Shown here: positions 22,122 to 30,512 of the stretch, piece after piece
Position numbering within the stretch: position 1 is the first letter of the stretch
Layout of the letters: each line of letters opens with the position of its first letter
Source: Polycladomyces abyssicola
GTDB taxonomy: Bacteria; Bacillota; Bacilli; Thermoactinomycetales; JIR-001
Assembly (NCBI RefSeq): GCF_018326425.1
Contig: NZ_AP024601.1
Coordinates: 3,026,001 to 3,090,000 of the forward strand
DNA length: 64,000 nt
Direction: 5' to 3'
Made by a program: the position numbers and the translations under genes
Notes under the pieces: generated by a model
What the model saw: only the letters and a program-made list of their open reading frames with translations
What the model was told of the DNA's origin: nothing
Databases searched by the model: none

Positions 22122-22247
22122 AAAATCTCCCTCCGCATACAGCCTCTCCATAACGGGTATTCGATCAGGGGAGATATATGATGAAAGGGTTGTCATCGGC
22201 GTTGGAGGGTACCGTTATTTTCGGGATGGTCACAATGTTCCCCGTAT

Positions 22248-22277
22248 ATACTAACGAAGCTCAACAACCGTTGTCAA
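22248..22277 (-). promoter_or_regulatory. Sigma-A promoter of the atp operon
   Basis: Minus-strand TTGACA, 18-bp spacer, TAGTAT. Leader to the atpZ GTG is about 120 nt. The perfect -35 and position make this the likely main promoter. Confidence 0.65.
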
Positions 22278-22345
22278 CGCTTTCGCGGACGCATTTTTGA
22301 ACAAAAAGTCACATTTTGATCAACTGATCCAAATGCTGGTGTTGG

Positions 22346-22375
22346 TTGTTTCTACAGGGTGAAATGGAATATAAT
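22346..22375 (+). promoter_or_regulatory. Plus-strand promoter-like site upstream of a pdxS relic
   Basis: TTGTTT, 18-bp spacer, TATAAT on the plus strand. No intact plus-strand gene follows; the only coding trace downstream is the pdxS fragment at about 22578-22732, so this may be a left-over promoter. Confidence 0.4.
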
Positions 22376-22577
22376 TCCTGTCACGATTCGATCCGCGCAA
22401 AATTATGGAACAAATGTATCTATCAGTTTGCCCAATACGGGATGTCGATAGTCGGGGGAACCGTCGGTGTAAGCGCATTCAACCGACTTTGAACCGGGAG
22501 CTGGGAGAGCGAGCTTGGCTTCATTCGCCGGTTGTGAGGAATCCCCGGGTGAATCGAAGATTTACCCAGGACGCCGG

Positions 22578-22732
22578 TTCAAAGTGTATCGTGGCATGGG
22601 TTCACTCGCGCGATGCAGGCAAGGAGTCATGGACGTCGTCAACGCCGAACAGGCTAAAATCGCGGAAGCCGCCGGAGCGGTGGCCGTCATGGCGCTGAAG
22701 CGCGTCCCGGCCGATATTCGGGCCGCGGGCAC
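22578..22732 (+). pseudogene. pdxS: Fragment of pdxS (pyridoxal 5'-phosphate synthase, synthase subunit)
   Basis: From 22629 to 22730 the plus strand encodes 34 codons matching the N-terminal part of PdxS, including [16 protein letters not shown] and VPADIRAAG, with almost no substitutions. Before it, a degenerate stretch still reads like the N terminus (VYRGM, GV before MDVV). After it, similarity stops abruptly and a stop codon follows at 22770. Intact PdxS is about 294 residues, so this is a relic. It is embedded in non-coding DNA next to a dispersed repeat. The organism presumably has a functional pdxST elsewhere, which I cannot see. Confidence 0.85.
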
Positions 22733-22767
22733 CTTCGGCCTGATGAATACCAGACCACCCTGGAGCT

Positions 22768-22886
22768 GGTGAATACTGTCCAATTGCTTTCCCGGCATGC
22801 ACCACCAGTCGCCCTGCAAGGAAGCAAAAATGACCGAAACGGACCACGGACGCGGGCAAAAACTCGCCATCACTCAAAAATCCAGC
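22768..22886 (+). repeat. Dispersed intergenic repeat, copy B
   Basis: Begins GGTGAATACTGT then ATTGCTTTCC and, 22 bases on, CAAGGAAGCAAAA, which forms an imperfect palindrome; ends with GCGGGCAAA and ATCCAGC. Closest to the copy at 54891-55014 at its left end and to the copy at 63634-63748 at its right end. Confidence 0.6.
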
Positions 22887-22912
22887 CCGCGATTCTCCCC
22901 GTGGTCCGTTTC
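22836..22912 (-). terminator. Long inverted repeat downstream of upp, possible terminator
   Basis: Perfect 14-base arms (GAAACGGACCACGG and its complement) plus inner arms CGCGGGC/GCCCGCG. On the minus strand it begins 26 bp past the upp stop and is followed by TCATTTTTGC, so it may end upp transcription. It overlaps the right part of repeat copy B. Confidence 0.5.
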
Positions 22913-22937
22913 TCCGTTTTACCGGGTATTATCGCTA

Positions 22938-23570
22938 TTATTTTGTGCCAAAAAGACGGTCGCCCGCATCTCCCAGTCCGGGTACGATGTAGCTTTTCTC
23001 ATTCAGCTTCTCATCCACCGCCGCGACATAGATATCCACATCATCATGCTCACGGTGAACGCGTTCGATTCCTTCCGGCGCGGCGATCAAACACATCAAC
23101 TTCATGTTGCGTGCACCCATTTCTTTCAGGATGCGCAAGGCCGCAGCGGCAGAACCGCCCGTAGCCAACATCGGGTCAATTACGATCAGTTCGCGTTCGC
23201 CAATGTCCGACGGCATTTTGGAGTAGTACTGGACCGGCTCCAGTGTCTCCGGATCACGGTACAATCCCAGATGCCCCACTTTCGCCGTCGGGATCAGACG
23301 CAAAATGCCGTCCACCATGCCCAAACCAGCCCGCAGAATCGGCACTAATCCCAGTTTTTTGCCGGAAAGCACTTTGCACTTGGCCGGCGCTACCGGCGTT
23401 TCCACGGTCACTTCCTCCAACGGCATGTCCCGCGTGATCTCATAAGCCATCAGGGCTGACACTTCTTCCACCAATTCGCGAAACTCTTTTGTGCCCGTTC
23501 GCTTGTCACGTATATAGGTCAATTTGTGTTGAATCAACGGATGATCAAACACATACACATGTCCCATCAT
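22938..23570 (-). CDS. upp: Uracil phosphoribosyltransferase
   Basis: Pyrimidine salvage enzyme converting uracil and PRPP to UMP (210 residues). The PRPP-binding loop reads [15 protein letters not shown] near residues 131-145 and the uracil site [13 protein letters not shown] ends the protein. Two adjacent ATG codons (23570, 23567) are both within range of AAGGGAG; I keep the first. Neighbour glyA upstream as in B. subtilis. Confidence 0.98.
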   Translation of the reverse strand: MMGHVYVFDHPLIQHKLTYIRDKRTGTKEFRELVEEVSALMAYEITRDMPLEEVTVETPVAPAKCKVLSGKKLGLVPILRAGLGMVDGILRLIPTAKVGHLGLYRDPETLEPVQYYSKMPSDIGERELIVIDPMLATGGSAAAALRILKEMGARNMKLMCLIAAPEGIERVHREHDDVDIYVAAVDEKLNEKSYIVPGLGDAGDRLFGTK

Positions 23571-23647
23571 CGTTCACTCCCTTCGGATTCCTTCCACATT
23601 GTACAGGTCTTCAGATCCGTTTGTCCATTCAAAAGCGGGGATCATCC

Positions 23648-23677
23648 CAAAAAAATCCTGCCGCATCATACGGCAGG
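23648..23677 (-). terminator. Terminator between glyA and upp
   Basis: Stem CCTGCCG/CGGCAGG, seven-base loop, then ATTTTTTT on the minus strand, 27 bp past the glyA stop. Confidence 0.88.
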
Positions 23678-23703
23678 TCTCTCTTGACAACGTTCGCTGT
23701 GTT

Positions 23704-24954
23704 TTACACCTTCAAGTCCGGATACAATGGGAATTTATCTGTCAAACGTGCCACACGCTGACGCGCTTGTTCCTGCGCTTGGGCGTCATCCGGATTTTTC
23801 AGGACCAACGACATGATATCGGCGATTTCCTCCATCGCTTCCTCATCCATTCCCCGTGTCGTTACCGCCGGTGTACCGATCCGGATACCACTGGTGACAA
23901 ACGGACTCTCCGGATCGAAGGGGATGGCGTTTTTGTTGACGGTGATCCCCACTTCGTCCAGGAGGAATTCCGCCTGTTTCCCGGTCAGGTTTAAGTTGCG
24001 GACATCAATCAGGATCAAGTGGTTGTCCGTGCCGCCGGAAATCAGTTGGAATCCGCGTTCGATCAACGCTTGCGCCAAACGGGACGCATTGTTGACAACC
24101 CTGGCCGAGTAGTCTTTGAACGAATCGGAAAGTGCCTCGGCAAAAGCCACCGCCTTGGCCGCGATCACATGCATCAACGGACCGCCTTGAATGCCGGGGA
24201 AGATCGACTTATCAATCTGTTTGGCGTATTTCTCCTTGCACAAAATCATACCGCCCCGAGGACCGCGCAACGTTTTGTGCGTGGTGGTTGTGACGAAATC
24301 GGCATACGGAACCGGGTTGGGATGATGTCCCGTCGCCACCAGACCAGCGATGTGCGCCATATCGACCATCAGCAGGCAACCTGCTTCATCGGCGATCTCC
24401 CGCAGCTTGGCGAAATCGATCGTCCGCGGATAGGCGCTGGCGCCGGCGACGAGCAATTTCGGTTTGTGTTCGAGGGCCAAGCGACGCACTTCTTCATAAT
24501 CGATCCGATGCGTTTCGGGATCAACCCCATAGGCGACAAATTTGTACAACTTTCCGGAAAAGTTGACCGGACTACCATGGGTAAGATGGCCGCCGTGAGC
24601 CAAGTTCATTCCCAACACTGTATCGCCGGGTTCCAACACGGAGAAATAAACAGCCATGTTGGCTTGTGCACCCGAGTGCGGTTGCACATTGGCATGTTCC
24701 GCACCGAACAGCTTTTTTGCCCGCTCCCGGGCCAGGTCTTCCACAATGTCCACATATTCACAGCCGCCATAGTACCGTTTTCCGGGATAACCTTCAGCGT
24801 ATTTGTTGGTCAGCACGGTTCCCAACGCTTCTAGCACGGCACGGCTGACAAAGTTTTCAGACGCAATCAGTTCAATTTTTTGTTGTTGACGGGACAACTC
24901 GCTTGCGATGGCTTCCGCCGTTTCCGGGTCTGTTTGCCGAATATGATTCAGCAC
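23704..24954 (-). CDS. glyA: Serine hydroxymethyltransferase
   Basis: PLP enzyme interconverting serine and glycine with tetrahydrofolate, the main one-carbon source (416 residues). N-terminal [11 protein letters not shown] and [13 protein letters not shown], and the PLP lysine in [15 protein letters not shown] near residue 225. The GTG at 24954 is chosen because GGAGGAG is six bases upstream; an ATG at 25044 in frame would add thirty residues without similarity. Confidence 0.98.
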   Translation of the reverse strand: MLNHIRQTDPETAEAIASELSRQQQKIELIASENFVSRAVLEALGTVLTNKYAEGYPGKRYYGGCEYVDIVEDLARERAKKLFGAEHANVQPHSGAQANMAVYFSVLEPGDTVLGMNLAHGGHLTHGSPVNFSGKLYKFVAYGVDPETHRIDYEEVRRLALEHKPKLLVAGASAYPRTIDFAKLREIADEAGCLLMVDMAHIAGLVATGHHPNPVPYADFVTTTTHKTLRGPRGGMILCKEKYAKQIDKSIFPGIQGGPLMHVIAAKAVAFAEALSDSFKDYSARVVNNASRLAQALIERGFQLISGGTDNHLILIDVRNLNLTGKQAEFLLDEVGITVNKNAIPFDPESPFVTSGIRIGTPAVTTRGMDEEAMEEIADIMSLVLKNPDDAQAQEQARQRVARLTDKFPLYPDLKV

Positions 24955-25059
24955 CGACTTCTCCTCCTTTTTGCGTGGCCATTCGTTCACTATCTTATCA
25001 TGTCCGGCACTTCCGACAAAGTGGAAATAGAAAGCTTGTCCCAATTGGATTCGATGCGG

Positions 25060-25635
25060 TCAAGGTTGCAATGTATAAACGGCACGGGCACCGCCGATCA
25101 ATTTGGGTCGTGTCTTGGCCATCGTCACATGCGCTTCACCAATTTGCCGACAACTGGGACGCACCGGTACGGCAACCGGCTTCAAGTGCATGCCGATCAA
25201 TGTATCACCGATGTCGATCCCGGCATCGGCACGCAAACTTTCCACTATGACCGCCTCATCCAGATGACGGTAGGCATACGCAGCCATCGCACCGCCTGCT
25301 TTCGGCACGGGAACCACCGTCACCTCTTCCAATTGGAACCGCTCCATGGTCTCTCTGCGAACCACCAAGGCCCGGTTGAGGTGTTCGCAACATTGAAATG
25401 CGAGATGAAAGCCGTACTTCTTTTGCGCTTCCATCAGTTCTTGAAAGATAGCCCGAGCTACTTCATCATTCCCCGCTGTACCGATCCGCTTACCGATCAC
25501 CTCGCTGGTACTGACACCAACCACCAACAGATGGCGTTCATCCAACGGCTTTTCGGCCACCAATTCATCTACCAGCTGAACGACCTGCCCAGGGGTAAAG
25601 AGATCCGGTTTGGCCTCATTCATCCCCCCACTCAC
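25060..25635 (-). CDS. ywlG: TIGR01440/UPF0340 family protein (YwlG-like)
   Basis: A 191-residue protein of the UPF0340 family, function unknown. Recognisable features are [18 protein letters not shown] near residues 38-55, [12 protein letters not shown] near residue 80 and KPVAVPVRP near residue 151. It overlaps the end of rpiB by four bases. The GTG at 25635 is five bases from GGAGG; an ATG four codons later is an alternative. The order glyA-ywlG-rpiB-ywlE is the B. subtilis one. Confidence 0.88.
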   Translation of the reverse strand: MSGGMNEAKPDLFTPGQVVQLVDELVAEKPLDERHLLVVGVSTSEVIGKRIGTAGNDEVARAIFQELMEAQKKYGFHLAFQCCEHLNRALVVRRETMERFQLEEVTVVPVPKAGGAMAAYAYRHLDEAVIVESLRADAGIDIGDTLIGMHLKPVAVPVRPSCRQIGEAHVTMAKTRPKLIGGARAVYTLQP

Positions 25636-26069
25636 TCCTCCAACGCTCCGATCTTTTCCACTCGGCGTTGATGGCGTCCTCCCGCGAATTCCGTCTCCAG
25701 GAACACCTCGACAATCTCCCGTGCCAGCCCGGGACCGACGACACGCTCACCGATTGCCAACACGTTGGCGTCATTGTGTTCCCGGCTCATCCGGGCGGAA
25801 AAGGTGTCGCTCACCACAGCGCAACGAACACCCTTTACCTTGTTGGCTGCGATCGACATCCCGATTCCCGTCCCGCAGACGAGGATACCCCGATTGAATT
25901 CCCCTTTGGCTACCCGTTCGGCCACCGGCTGTGCGTAGTCGGGATAATCGACGGAATCCGGGCAATCACATCCCACATCTTCGAAGGCGATCTCCTTTTC
26001 CTGCAACCATTTCTTGATTTCCTCCTTCAAACGGAAACCGCCATGATCCGAACCGATAATCACACGCAT
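25632..26069 (-). CDS. rpiB: Ribose 5-phosphate isomerase B
   Basis: Interconverts ribulose 5-phosphate and ribose 5-phosphate in the pentose phosphate pathway (145 residues). SDHGGF at the N terminus, the catalytic Cys in [13 protein letters not shown] and the base-binding [17 protein letters not shown] are all present. GGAGGCG precedes the ATG. A palindromic element (26181-26237) lies between this gene and ywlE. Confidence 0.96.
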   Translation of the reverse strand: MRVIIGSDHGGFRLKEEIKKWLQEKEIAFEDVGCDCPDSVDYPDYAQPVAERVAKGEFNRGILVCGTGIGMSIAANKVKGVRCAVVSDTFSARMSREHNDANVLAIGERVVGPGLAREIVEVFLETEFAGGRHQRRVEKIGALEE

Positions 26070-26180
26070 TCGAACGCCTCCTATTCATCCTCTACGATCA
26101 TAGTATACCCGGTTGCTGCTCTGCGAGGTAGGGTAACCTTTCCTGGGAAATATTCTCGCTCGTACGGTTTCGTTATATGA

Positions 26181-26237
26181 AATGCGGGAACTGCCTTCCC
26201 ACCGCTCCTTTGACGGTTGGAAAACGGCTCCCGCATT
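26181..26237. repeat. Long near-perfect hairpin between rpiB and ywlE
   Basis: Two 24-base arms (left AATGCGGGAACTGCC..., right complement AATGCGGGAGCCG...) differing at about six positions, several compatible with G-U pairs, around a nine-base loop. There is no T tract on either side. Nature unknown: RNA structure in the rpiB leader or remnant of a small mobile repeat. Confidence 0.7.
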
Positions 26238-26284
26238 GCACCCGGCTTCCTGAACCCACCCAATATGATATAAGGGAATCCGTG

Positions 26285-26896
26285 TTACGTCGTCTCTCCA
26301 CGCAGGCGGTCAATCAATCGTTTCAGCAGCTCTTCCAATTCTTCGGCGCACTGCTCATACTCTTCCACCGAACCTCCGAACGGATCAGCCACATCCAAGT
26401 CACCCAACCGCTTCTGCAATTGGGTCTCTAACTGCTCTTCCCGCTTCCACAGGGAACGTAACACCTCGTCATCAGATTTTTTCTGTCCCAATGCCTCCAT
26501 AGTGGCCAGTTCCGCCCGTACTCCGTCCAACTCTCGGATCAGCGCATCTGTATCCCTGTCGGACAACACATATTCCTTCAGTGTATACGCCTTTCCAACG
26601 GTCTGTGGGTAATAGGCGGTCAACATTTGTTTGTGTCCCATGGTCATGGTCAGGATCAAATCAGCCCACTCCACCAGCTCAGGTTGAAGCGAGCGTGACC
26701 GGTGGTCATGATCGATGCCTTTTTTCTTCAACACCTTGACGGCATGGTTGGAAGCAGACATCCCATCCAGTGCCGACACGCCGGCAGAACGCACCTCCAC
26801 TTCGAGACCCGCTTCCTGCGCCAACCGGCGAAACAGAGCTTCAGCCATCGGACTGCGACAGGTATTTCCCGTACAAACGAACAAGATGCGTTTCAC
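26285..26896 (-). CDS. ywlE: Low-molecular-weight protein phosphatase (YwlE-like, arginine phosphatase type)
   Basis: Single-domain phosphatase with P-loop CTGNTCRSPMAE (nucleophile Cys8, Arg14). The Thr in CTGNT, where tyrosine-specific members have Ile, is the feature that marks YwlE protein-arginine phosphatases, which oppose McsB in B. subtilis. The general acid Asp lies in DPFGGS near the C terminus. Unusually, about 48 extra residues rich in Glu, Leu and Lys lie between KEYV and DPFGGS and look like a helical hairpin or coiled coil. GTG start at 26896 with AGGGGGTGA upstream; an ATG at 26926 overlaps the preceding gene and lacks a site. Confidence 0.9.
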   Translation of the reverse strand: MKRILFVCTGNTCRSPMAEALFRRLAQEAGLEVEVRSAGVSALDGMSASNHAVKVLKKKGIDHDHRSRSLQPELVEWADLILTMTMGHKQMLTAYYPQTVGKAYTLKEYVLSDRDTDALIRELDGVRAELATMEALGQKKSDDEVLRSLWKREEQLETQLQKRLGDLDVADPFGGSVEEYEQCAEELEELLKRLIDRLRGETT

Positions 26897-26918
26897 CCGT
26901 TCACCCCCTGTCTTCCCA

Positions 26919-27641
26919 TTATCCATGAATGACGTGAATCGTATACATCAAAAACATACCACAGATTACCCCGCCCAATGCCCAATTACGATCCAATATC
27001 CATGCCCGGGGTACCACTTCACGCACCATCATCCCCATCATCACCGTAACTGCCAGCATGAGCCCCACCGCAATTACATCCGGTGCATCTTGCCACCATC
27101 CTGTGCCCATCCAGGTTCCGACCGGCAGCGCACCAGCGGCAAGGAGACTATAGGCCAGCACCATCATGCGTGGGCGACGCGCTGCCATCATCGGCAAGGC
27201 CATGCCGATTCCCTCGGGTACATTGTGAAGTGCCAACGCAATCACCAGCGCGATTCCCGTTTCCATATGCAAATCAAACCCGACTCCGATGGCAGCCCCC
27301 TCAGGAATGTTGTGTAAAATGACAGCGACAGCCATCACATTGCCGACCCGCCTCATCCCATGCTCGGATAACTCGAAAGACGCCGGTGAACCGTGGCGAT
27401 GAAACAGCAACATCCACAGCATGCCCAATGAACTTCCCATCATGATATGAGGCCAAGAACCCCAGATCCAAACCAACGGCAGCAGGTGCAACAGCGCCAC
27501 AAATGTCAATGCGCCTGCAGACAGTCCCAATGCCGCCGCCAATCCACGCTCGGATAACGGCTTTTTCCTCACAATCACCATGGCTGCACCCGCCACCATC
27601 GTCAAACCGGAGCACATGCTGTAAAACAGCGCCTCATTCAT
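26919..27641 (-). CDS. ZIP family metal transporter
   Basis: Polytopic membrane protein (240 residues, eight helices) of the ZIP family, which carries divalent metals (Zn, Mn, Fe) into the cytoplasm. The metal-site motifs HNIPEGAAIG (helix 4) and HNVPEG (helix 5) are clear. The ATG at 27641 is eight bases from GAGGAG. It is not part of the B. subtilis ywl cluster; here it is inserted between ywlE and mntP, which points to manganese or zinc homeostasis, though the metal cannot be told from sequence alone. Confidence 0.9.
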   Translation of the reverse strand: MNEALFYSMCSGLTMVAGAAMVIVRKKPLSERGLAAALGLSAGALTFVALLHLLPLVWIWGSWPHIMMGSSLGMLWMLLFHRHGSPASFELSEHGMRRVGNVMAVAVILHNIPEGAAIGVGFDLHMETGIALVIALALHNVPEGIGMALPMMAARRPRMMVLAYSLLAAGALPVGTWMGTGWWQDAPDVIAVGLMLAVTVMMGMMVREVVPRAWILDRNWALGGVICGMFLMYTIHVIHG

Positions 27642-27653
27642 CACGAGCGCTCC

Positions 27654-28217
27654 TCACCATAGGAATTGCACACCCAGATATAACAGGATCGCTCCACCTA
27701 AAATTTCTCCGTATTCCCCAATCCAAGTGCCAGCTCGACGCCCTGCAGCCATGCCCAAAATGCCCAGGGTTCCGCCCGATACACCGGACAACAGCGCCGC
27801 TCCGATCACATTGCTGTGAAACAATCCCAACGACAACCCGGCTGAAAGTGAGTCCAGACTGACGCTCAACGCAAACAGCATCATGCCCCAAAAAGAATTG
27901 TGATGCAGCATCGTACCCTCGGCCGATCCCCGGAATCCCTGCACCAACATGTTGACACCGAGAAAACACAACAGGCCGCCGCCAACGATCGCGGCGAGAT
28001 TCCCGACAAGGGTACTGACATATCGCCCCAGTCCCATCCCAAATAAAGGGAGTAACACGTGAAACATTCCGATGACGCCACTGATCATGAGTGCCCTGGA
28101 ACGGCGGATTCCCCTCAATCCCAATCCCACCCCGAGGGAGAACGCATCCATGCCCAATGCGATGGCTATCAAAATCAAGGTCATCCATTGTCCCCATTGC
28201 GGCAAGGAAAGACTCAC
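27654..28217 (-). CDS. mntP: Manganese efflux pump MntP-family protein
   Basis: Six-helix membrane protein (187 residues) of the MntP/YwlD family. The two paired motifs GMDAFSLGVGLG in helix 1 and SLDSLSAGLSLG in helix 4 carry the essential Asp residues. It exports excess Mn(II) in characterised relatives. It precedes the ZIP gene by 12 bp, so uptake and efflux type transporters are co-transcribed. Confidence 0.88.
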   Translation of the reverse strand: MSLSLPQWGQWMTLILIAIALGMDAFSLGVGLGLRGIRRSRALMISGVIGMFHVLLPLFGMGLGRYVSTLVGNLAAIVGGGLLCFLGVNMLVQGFRGSAEGTMLHHNSFWGMMLFALSVSLDSLSAGLSLGLFHSNVIGAALLSGVSGGTLGILGMAAGRRAGTWIGEYGEILGGAILLYLGVQFLW

Positions 28218-28257
28218 GTCATCTCCTCCCCCGTGCCTGTCCCGCTTGTCTTCACAT

Positions 28258-28309
28258 GGATATGCAATTCAAACGAGAAAAAGAACAAAGGCCGGGGGCT
28301 TGCATATCC
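28258..28309. repeat. Inverted repeat in the mntP-ywlC gap
   Basis: Perfect 10-base arms GGATATGCAA / TTGCATATCC, 32 bases apart. It lies 40 bp upstream of mntP; could be an operator or RNA structure. The remainder of the 390-bp gap holds repeat copy D and no gene. Confidence 0.45.
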
Positions 28310-28390
28310 GTACGTATGGAAAAAGACGGGATTGCGATCCCGTCCAGATTGTTGACAAAGTGGTCGAAGTTGTATTTGATACGTCGGCCC

Positions 28391-28556
28391 GCTCGCTTTC
28401 CCGGCTCGCTACCTGTGCCCTACACGGAAGCAAATGACACCCGCATTCCGACCGAGCCGATCAGTGCAAGACGCGAGCAAAGTACGCTTCGTTGAGAAAA
28501 TTGAGTTTTTGCTCAGTCAGGGCTTGGCCAGTCGCTCGTCTGGGAAAACATCGCAC
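28391..28556 (+). repeat. Dispersed intergenic repeat, copy D
   Basis: Contains CGCTTTCCCGGCTCGC, CACGGAAGCAAATGA, CAAAGTACGCTTCGTT and the end module GTCGCTCGTCTGGG-AAAACATCGC. The last two modules recur at 57418-57435 (copy C) and 54989-55012 (copy A). Confidence 0.6.
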
Positions 28557-28607
28557 CCCGAAGCGCGAGTGGTCCAAACGCTTTGTCAGGTCTCAGAGGG
28601 AGTCCTC

Positions 28608-29702
28608 TCAGCTCGACGTTGACCTCTCCGCATGGATAATCCGTCCTTCCGCCGCTTTCCGTAGGCGGTTCATCACCGTAAACCAGATCCCGTCCACGGG
28701 AAAGGATTCCGCCAAAATATATTCGGCTCCCAATTCGTCAAACCGGCGCAAGGCGGCGTACAAACCACGTGCCACGCTTTCGGGTTCGGACCGCCTGCCG
28801 CAGGAGACCACCCAATCCGCTTTGTAGCGCATCAATCGCTCATCCGTGGTCAATATGCCAACACGACGCCCCTGTGCGGCAGCATCATCGGCCAACCGCT
28901 GAATGGTGCGCATCATATCGGCTTCCGTCCCTGTTACCAACCACATCTCACCGTTCGGGGCATAGTGGCGGTATTTCATTCCCGGCGACCGGGGGCGCTG
29001 CGCTTCCGCTTGCAAACCGGGATCAACCCGCACCTCGCCGACGACTTTCTTCAGCGCTTCCAACGTAATACCACCCGGACGGAGCAAGATGGGTACCTCC
29101 TCCGTTACATCGACAACGGTGGATTCCACTCCGACACCCGACGGACCGCCATCGAGCAACCCATCAATCCTTCCGGCGAGATCCTCCCAAACATGTTCCG
29201 CCTCCGTCGGGCTGGGGCGCCCGGAACGATTGGCGCTTGGCGCCGCCACCGGCACCCCCGCCTCCTGGAGCAAAGCGAGAGCTACCGGGTGGGAGGGCAT
29301 CCGCACTCCGACGGTGCGCAGCCCGGCTGTCACCGAAGGAGCAACCGTGCCCCGATGAGGAAGAATCAAGGTCAACGGACCAGGCCAAAACCGCTCGATC
29401 AAAACCCGACCCGTATCCGGCAAAGTGGAAACCAGCTCATCCAACTGTTCCCGTTTGCCGATATGCACGATCAGCGGGTTGTCACTCGGACGGCCTTTTG
29501 CCTGGAAAATTTTCTTGACCGCTTCATCGGACCGCGCATCTGCACCCAATCCGTATACAGTTTCCGTGGGAAATGCGACCAATTTCCCCTCCCGCAACAT
29601 GGCGGCCGCTTCCCGAATGCCGATCTCCCGTTTCAATCCATCCACTGAATCGTGCGGTTGTTCAATGATCCATCTTCTGGTCTCTACTCGCACTGCCGTC
29701 AC
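28608..29702 (-). CDS. ywlC: Threonylcarbamoyl-AMP synthase (Sua5/YwlC)
   Basis: First enzyme of the t6A37 tRNA modification: makes threonylcarbamoyl-AMP from threonine, bicarbonate and ATP. The 364-residue protein has the YrdC domain (residues 28-215; PTETVYGLGADA, the KGRPSDNPLIVHI substrate loop and APSANRSGRPSPT), a linker SPGMKYRHYAP and the C-terminal Sua5 domain. Thus it is the long Sua5 form. It overlaps ywlB by four bases. Annotations sometimes call it L-threonylcarbamoyladenylate synthase. Confidence 0.96.
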   Translation of the reverse strand: MTAVRVETRRWIIEQPHDSVDGLKREIGIREAAAMLREGKLVAFPTETVYGLGADARSDEAVKKIFQAKGRPSDNPLIVHIGKREQLDELVSTLPDTGRVLIERFWPGPLTLILPHRGTVAPSVTAGLRTVGVRMPSHPVALALLQEAGVPVAAPSANRSGRPSPTEAEHVWEDLAGRIDGLLDGGPSGVGVESTVVDVTEEVPILLRPGGITLEALKKVVGEVRVDPGLQAEAQRPRSPGMKYRHYAPNGEMWLVTGTEADMMRTIQRLADDAAAQGRRVGILTTDERLMRYKADWVVSCGRRSEPESVARGLYAALRRFDELGAEYILAESFPVDGIWFTVMNRLRKAAEGRIIHAERSTSS

Positions 29703-30184
29703 CCTTTTTCGTCCATTTCCCCTTTCATGATACCATACTCCCCCATATCCAGCCGCATCAATACTCCCGCATCGGCGCGTATCTGCCGTACATGTTCAGA
29801 CTCCCGCATCTCACGGGGTGCCTTGTCCCATTCGACGGGTTGAAAGCCCAACGCCAAAAAAAGCGGATGAACGGACTTGGACAGTAAAAACAAATCTTGC
29901 AACTGCAACCGTTTGGCCAATGCCATCGCCGCCCCGAACATGGAAATACCCAGATCAGGATTCCACGCTTTTCGTTCGACCACGAACGAGCGCAACAAAC
30001 CGGACCGTCCATACACTTCCATCCCCACCGTCCCCGCCAATCGCTCTTTTTCGGGGGCATTTGGACGTTCCGCCACCAAAAAGCGATGTACATGCTCGTC
30101 CACACCGCCCGCATACAAACCTGCCCCTTCCAGCATTTCCACGATGGCGGGGAGGTCCCCTGTCCGCGCCAATCGCACGCGCAT
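29699..30184 (-). CDS. ywlB: GNAT-family N-acetyltransferase-like protein (YwlB-like)
   Basis: A 161-residue GNAT-fold protein: VRLARTGDLPAIVEML at the start, GTVGMEVYGRSGLLRSFVV for beta strands 3-4 and the C-terminal PLFLALGFQPVEW. The CoA-binding R/Q-x-x-G-x-G/A loop is degenerate here (LGISMFGAAMA), so activity is uncertain. Start ATG at 30184 with GGAGAGG upstream. It is coupled to ywlC, the same arrangement as ywlBC in B. subtilis. Confidence 0.75.
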   Translation of the reverse strand: MRVRLARTGDLPAIVEMLEGAGLYAGGVDEHVHRFLVAERPNAPEKERLAGTVGMEVYGRSGLLRSFVVERKAWNPDLGISMFGAAMALAKRLQLQDLFLLSKSVHPLFLALGFQPVEWDKAPREMRESEHVRQIRADAGVLMRLDMGEYGIMKGEMDEKG

Positions 30185-30249
30185 GACCACCCTCTCCTTT
30201 CCCGCGAATCTATCACTGGAAATCTATGCGTCCCAAAGAAACAATAGAA

Positions 30250-30271
30250 CCCCGTTCCGATGGGAACGGGG
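30250..30271 (-). terminator. Candidate terminator downstream of spoIIR
   Basis: Stem CCCCGTTCC/GGAACGGGG with a four-base loop, followed on the minus strand by TTCTATTGTTTC, a weak T-rich tail. It lies about 240 bp past spoIIR and 65 bp before ywlB. Confidence 0.5.
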
Positions 30272-30364
30272 AGAGACTGTCATTGCGGGTGCGCCGCTTT
30301 CCCTCTCGCTCCTGTAACGTAAACAAGATGGCTTGTGGGAAAACAGCCACTCTTTATGAGAGAA

Positions 30365-30418
30365 GCGGGCCCGAATTTCCCGTCGAGTGCAGAGCGAAGA
30401 CGGGAAACCGGAGCCCGC
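30365..30418. repeat. Long imperfect hairpin between spoIIR and ywlB
   Basis: Twenty-base arms beginning GCGGGC and ending TTTCCCGTC (complement in the other arm) with a five-base mismatch bulge and a 14-base loop. No T tract. The neighbouring 30330-30345 stretch (GTGGGAAAACAGCC) resembles the end module of the dispersed repeats, so this may be a diverged copy. The rest of the 330-bp gap shows no gene. Confidence 0.6.
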
Positions 30419-30512
30419 GAACTTGTCATAACTAAGTCATGACCGGGTCAACCTTTTCATTTACAAGGAAAGTACCTCTGGTGGTCAGCCGTGTGGAATG
30501 AAAAACATCCTC

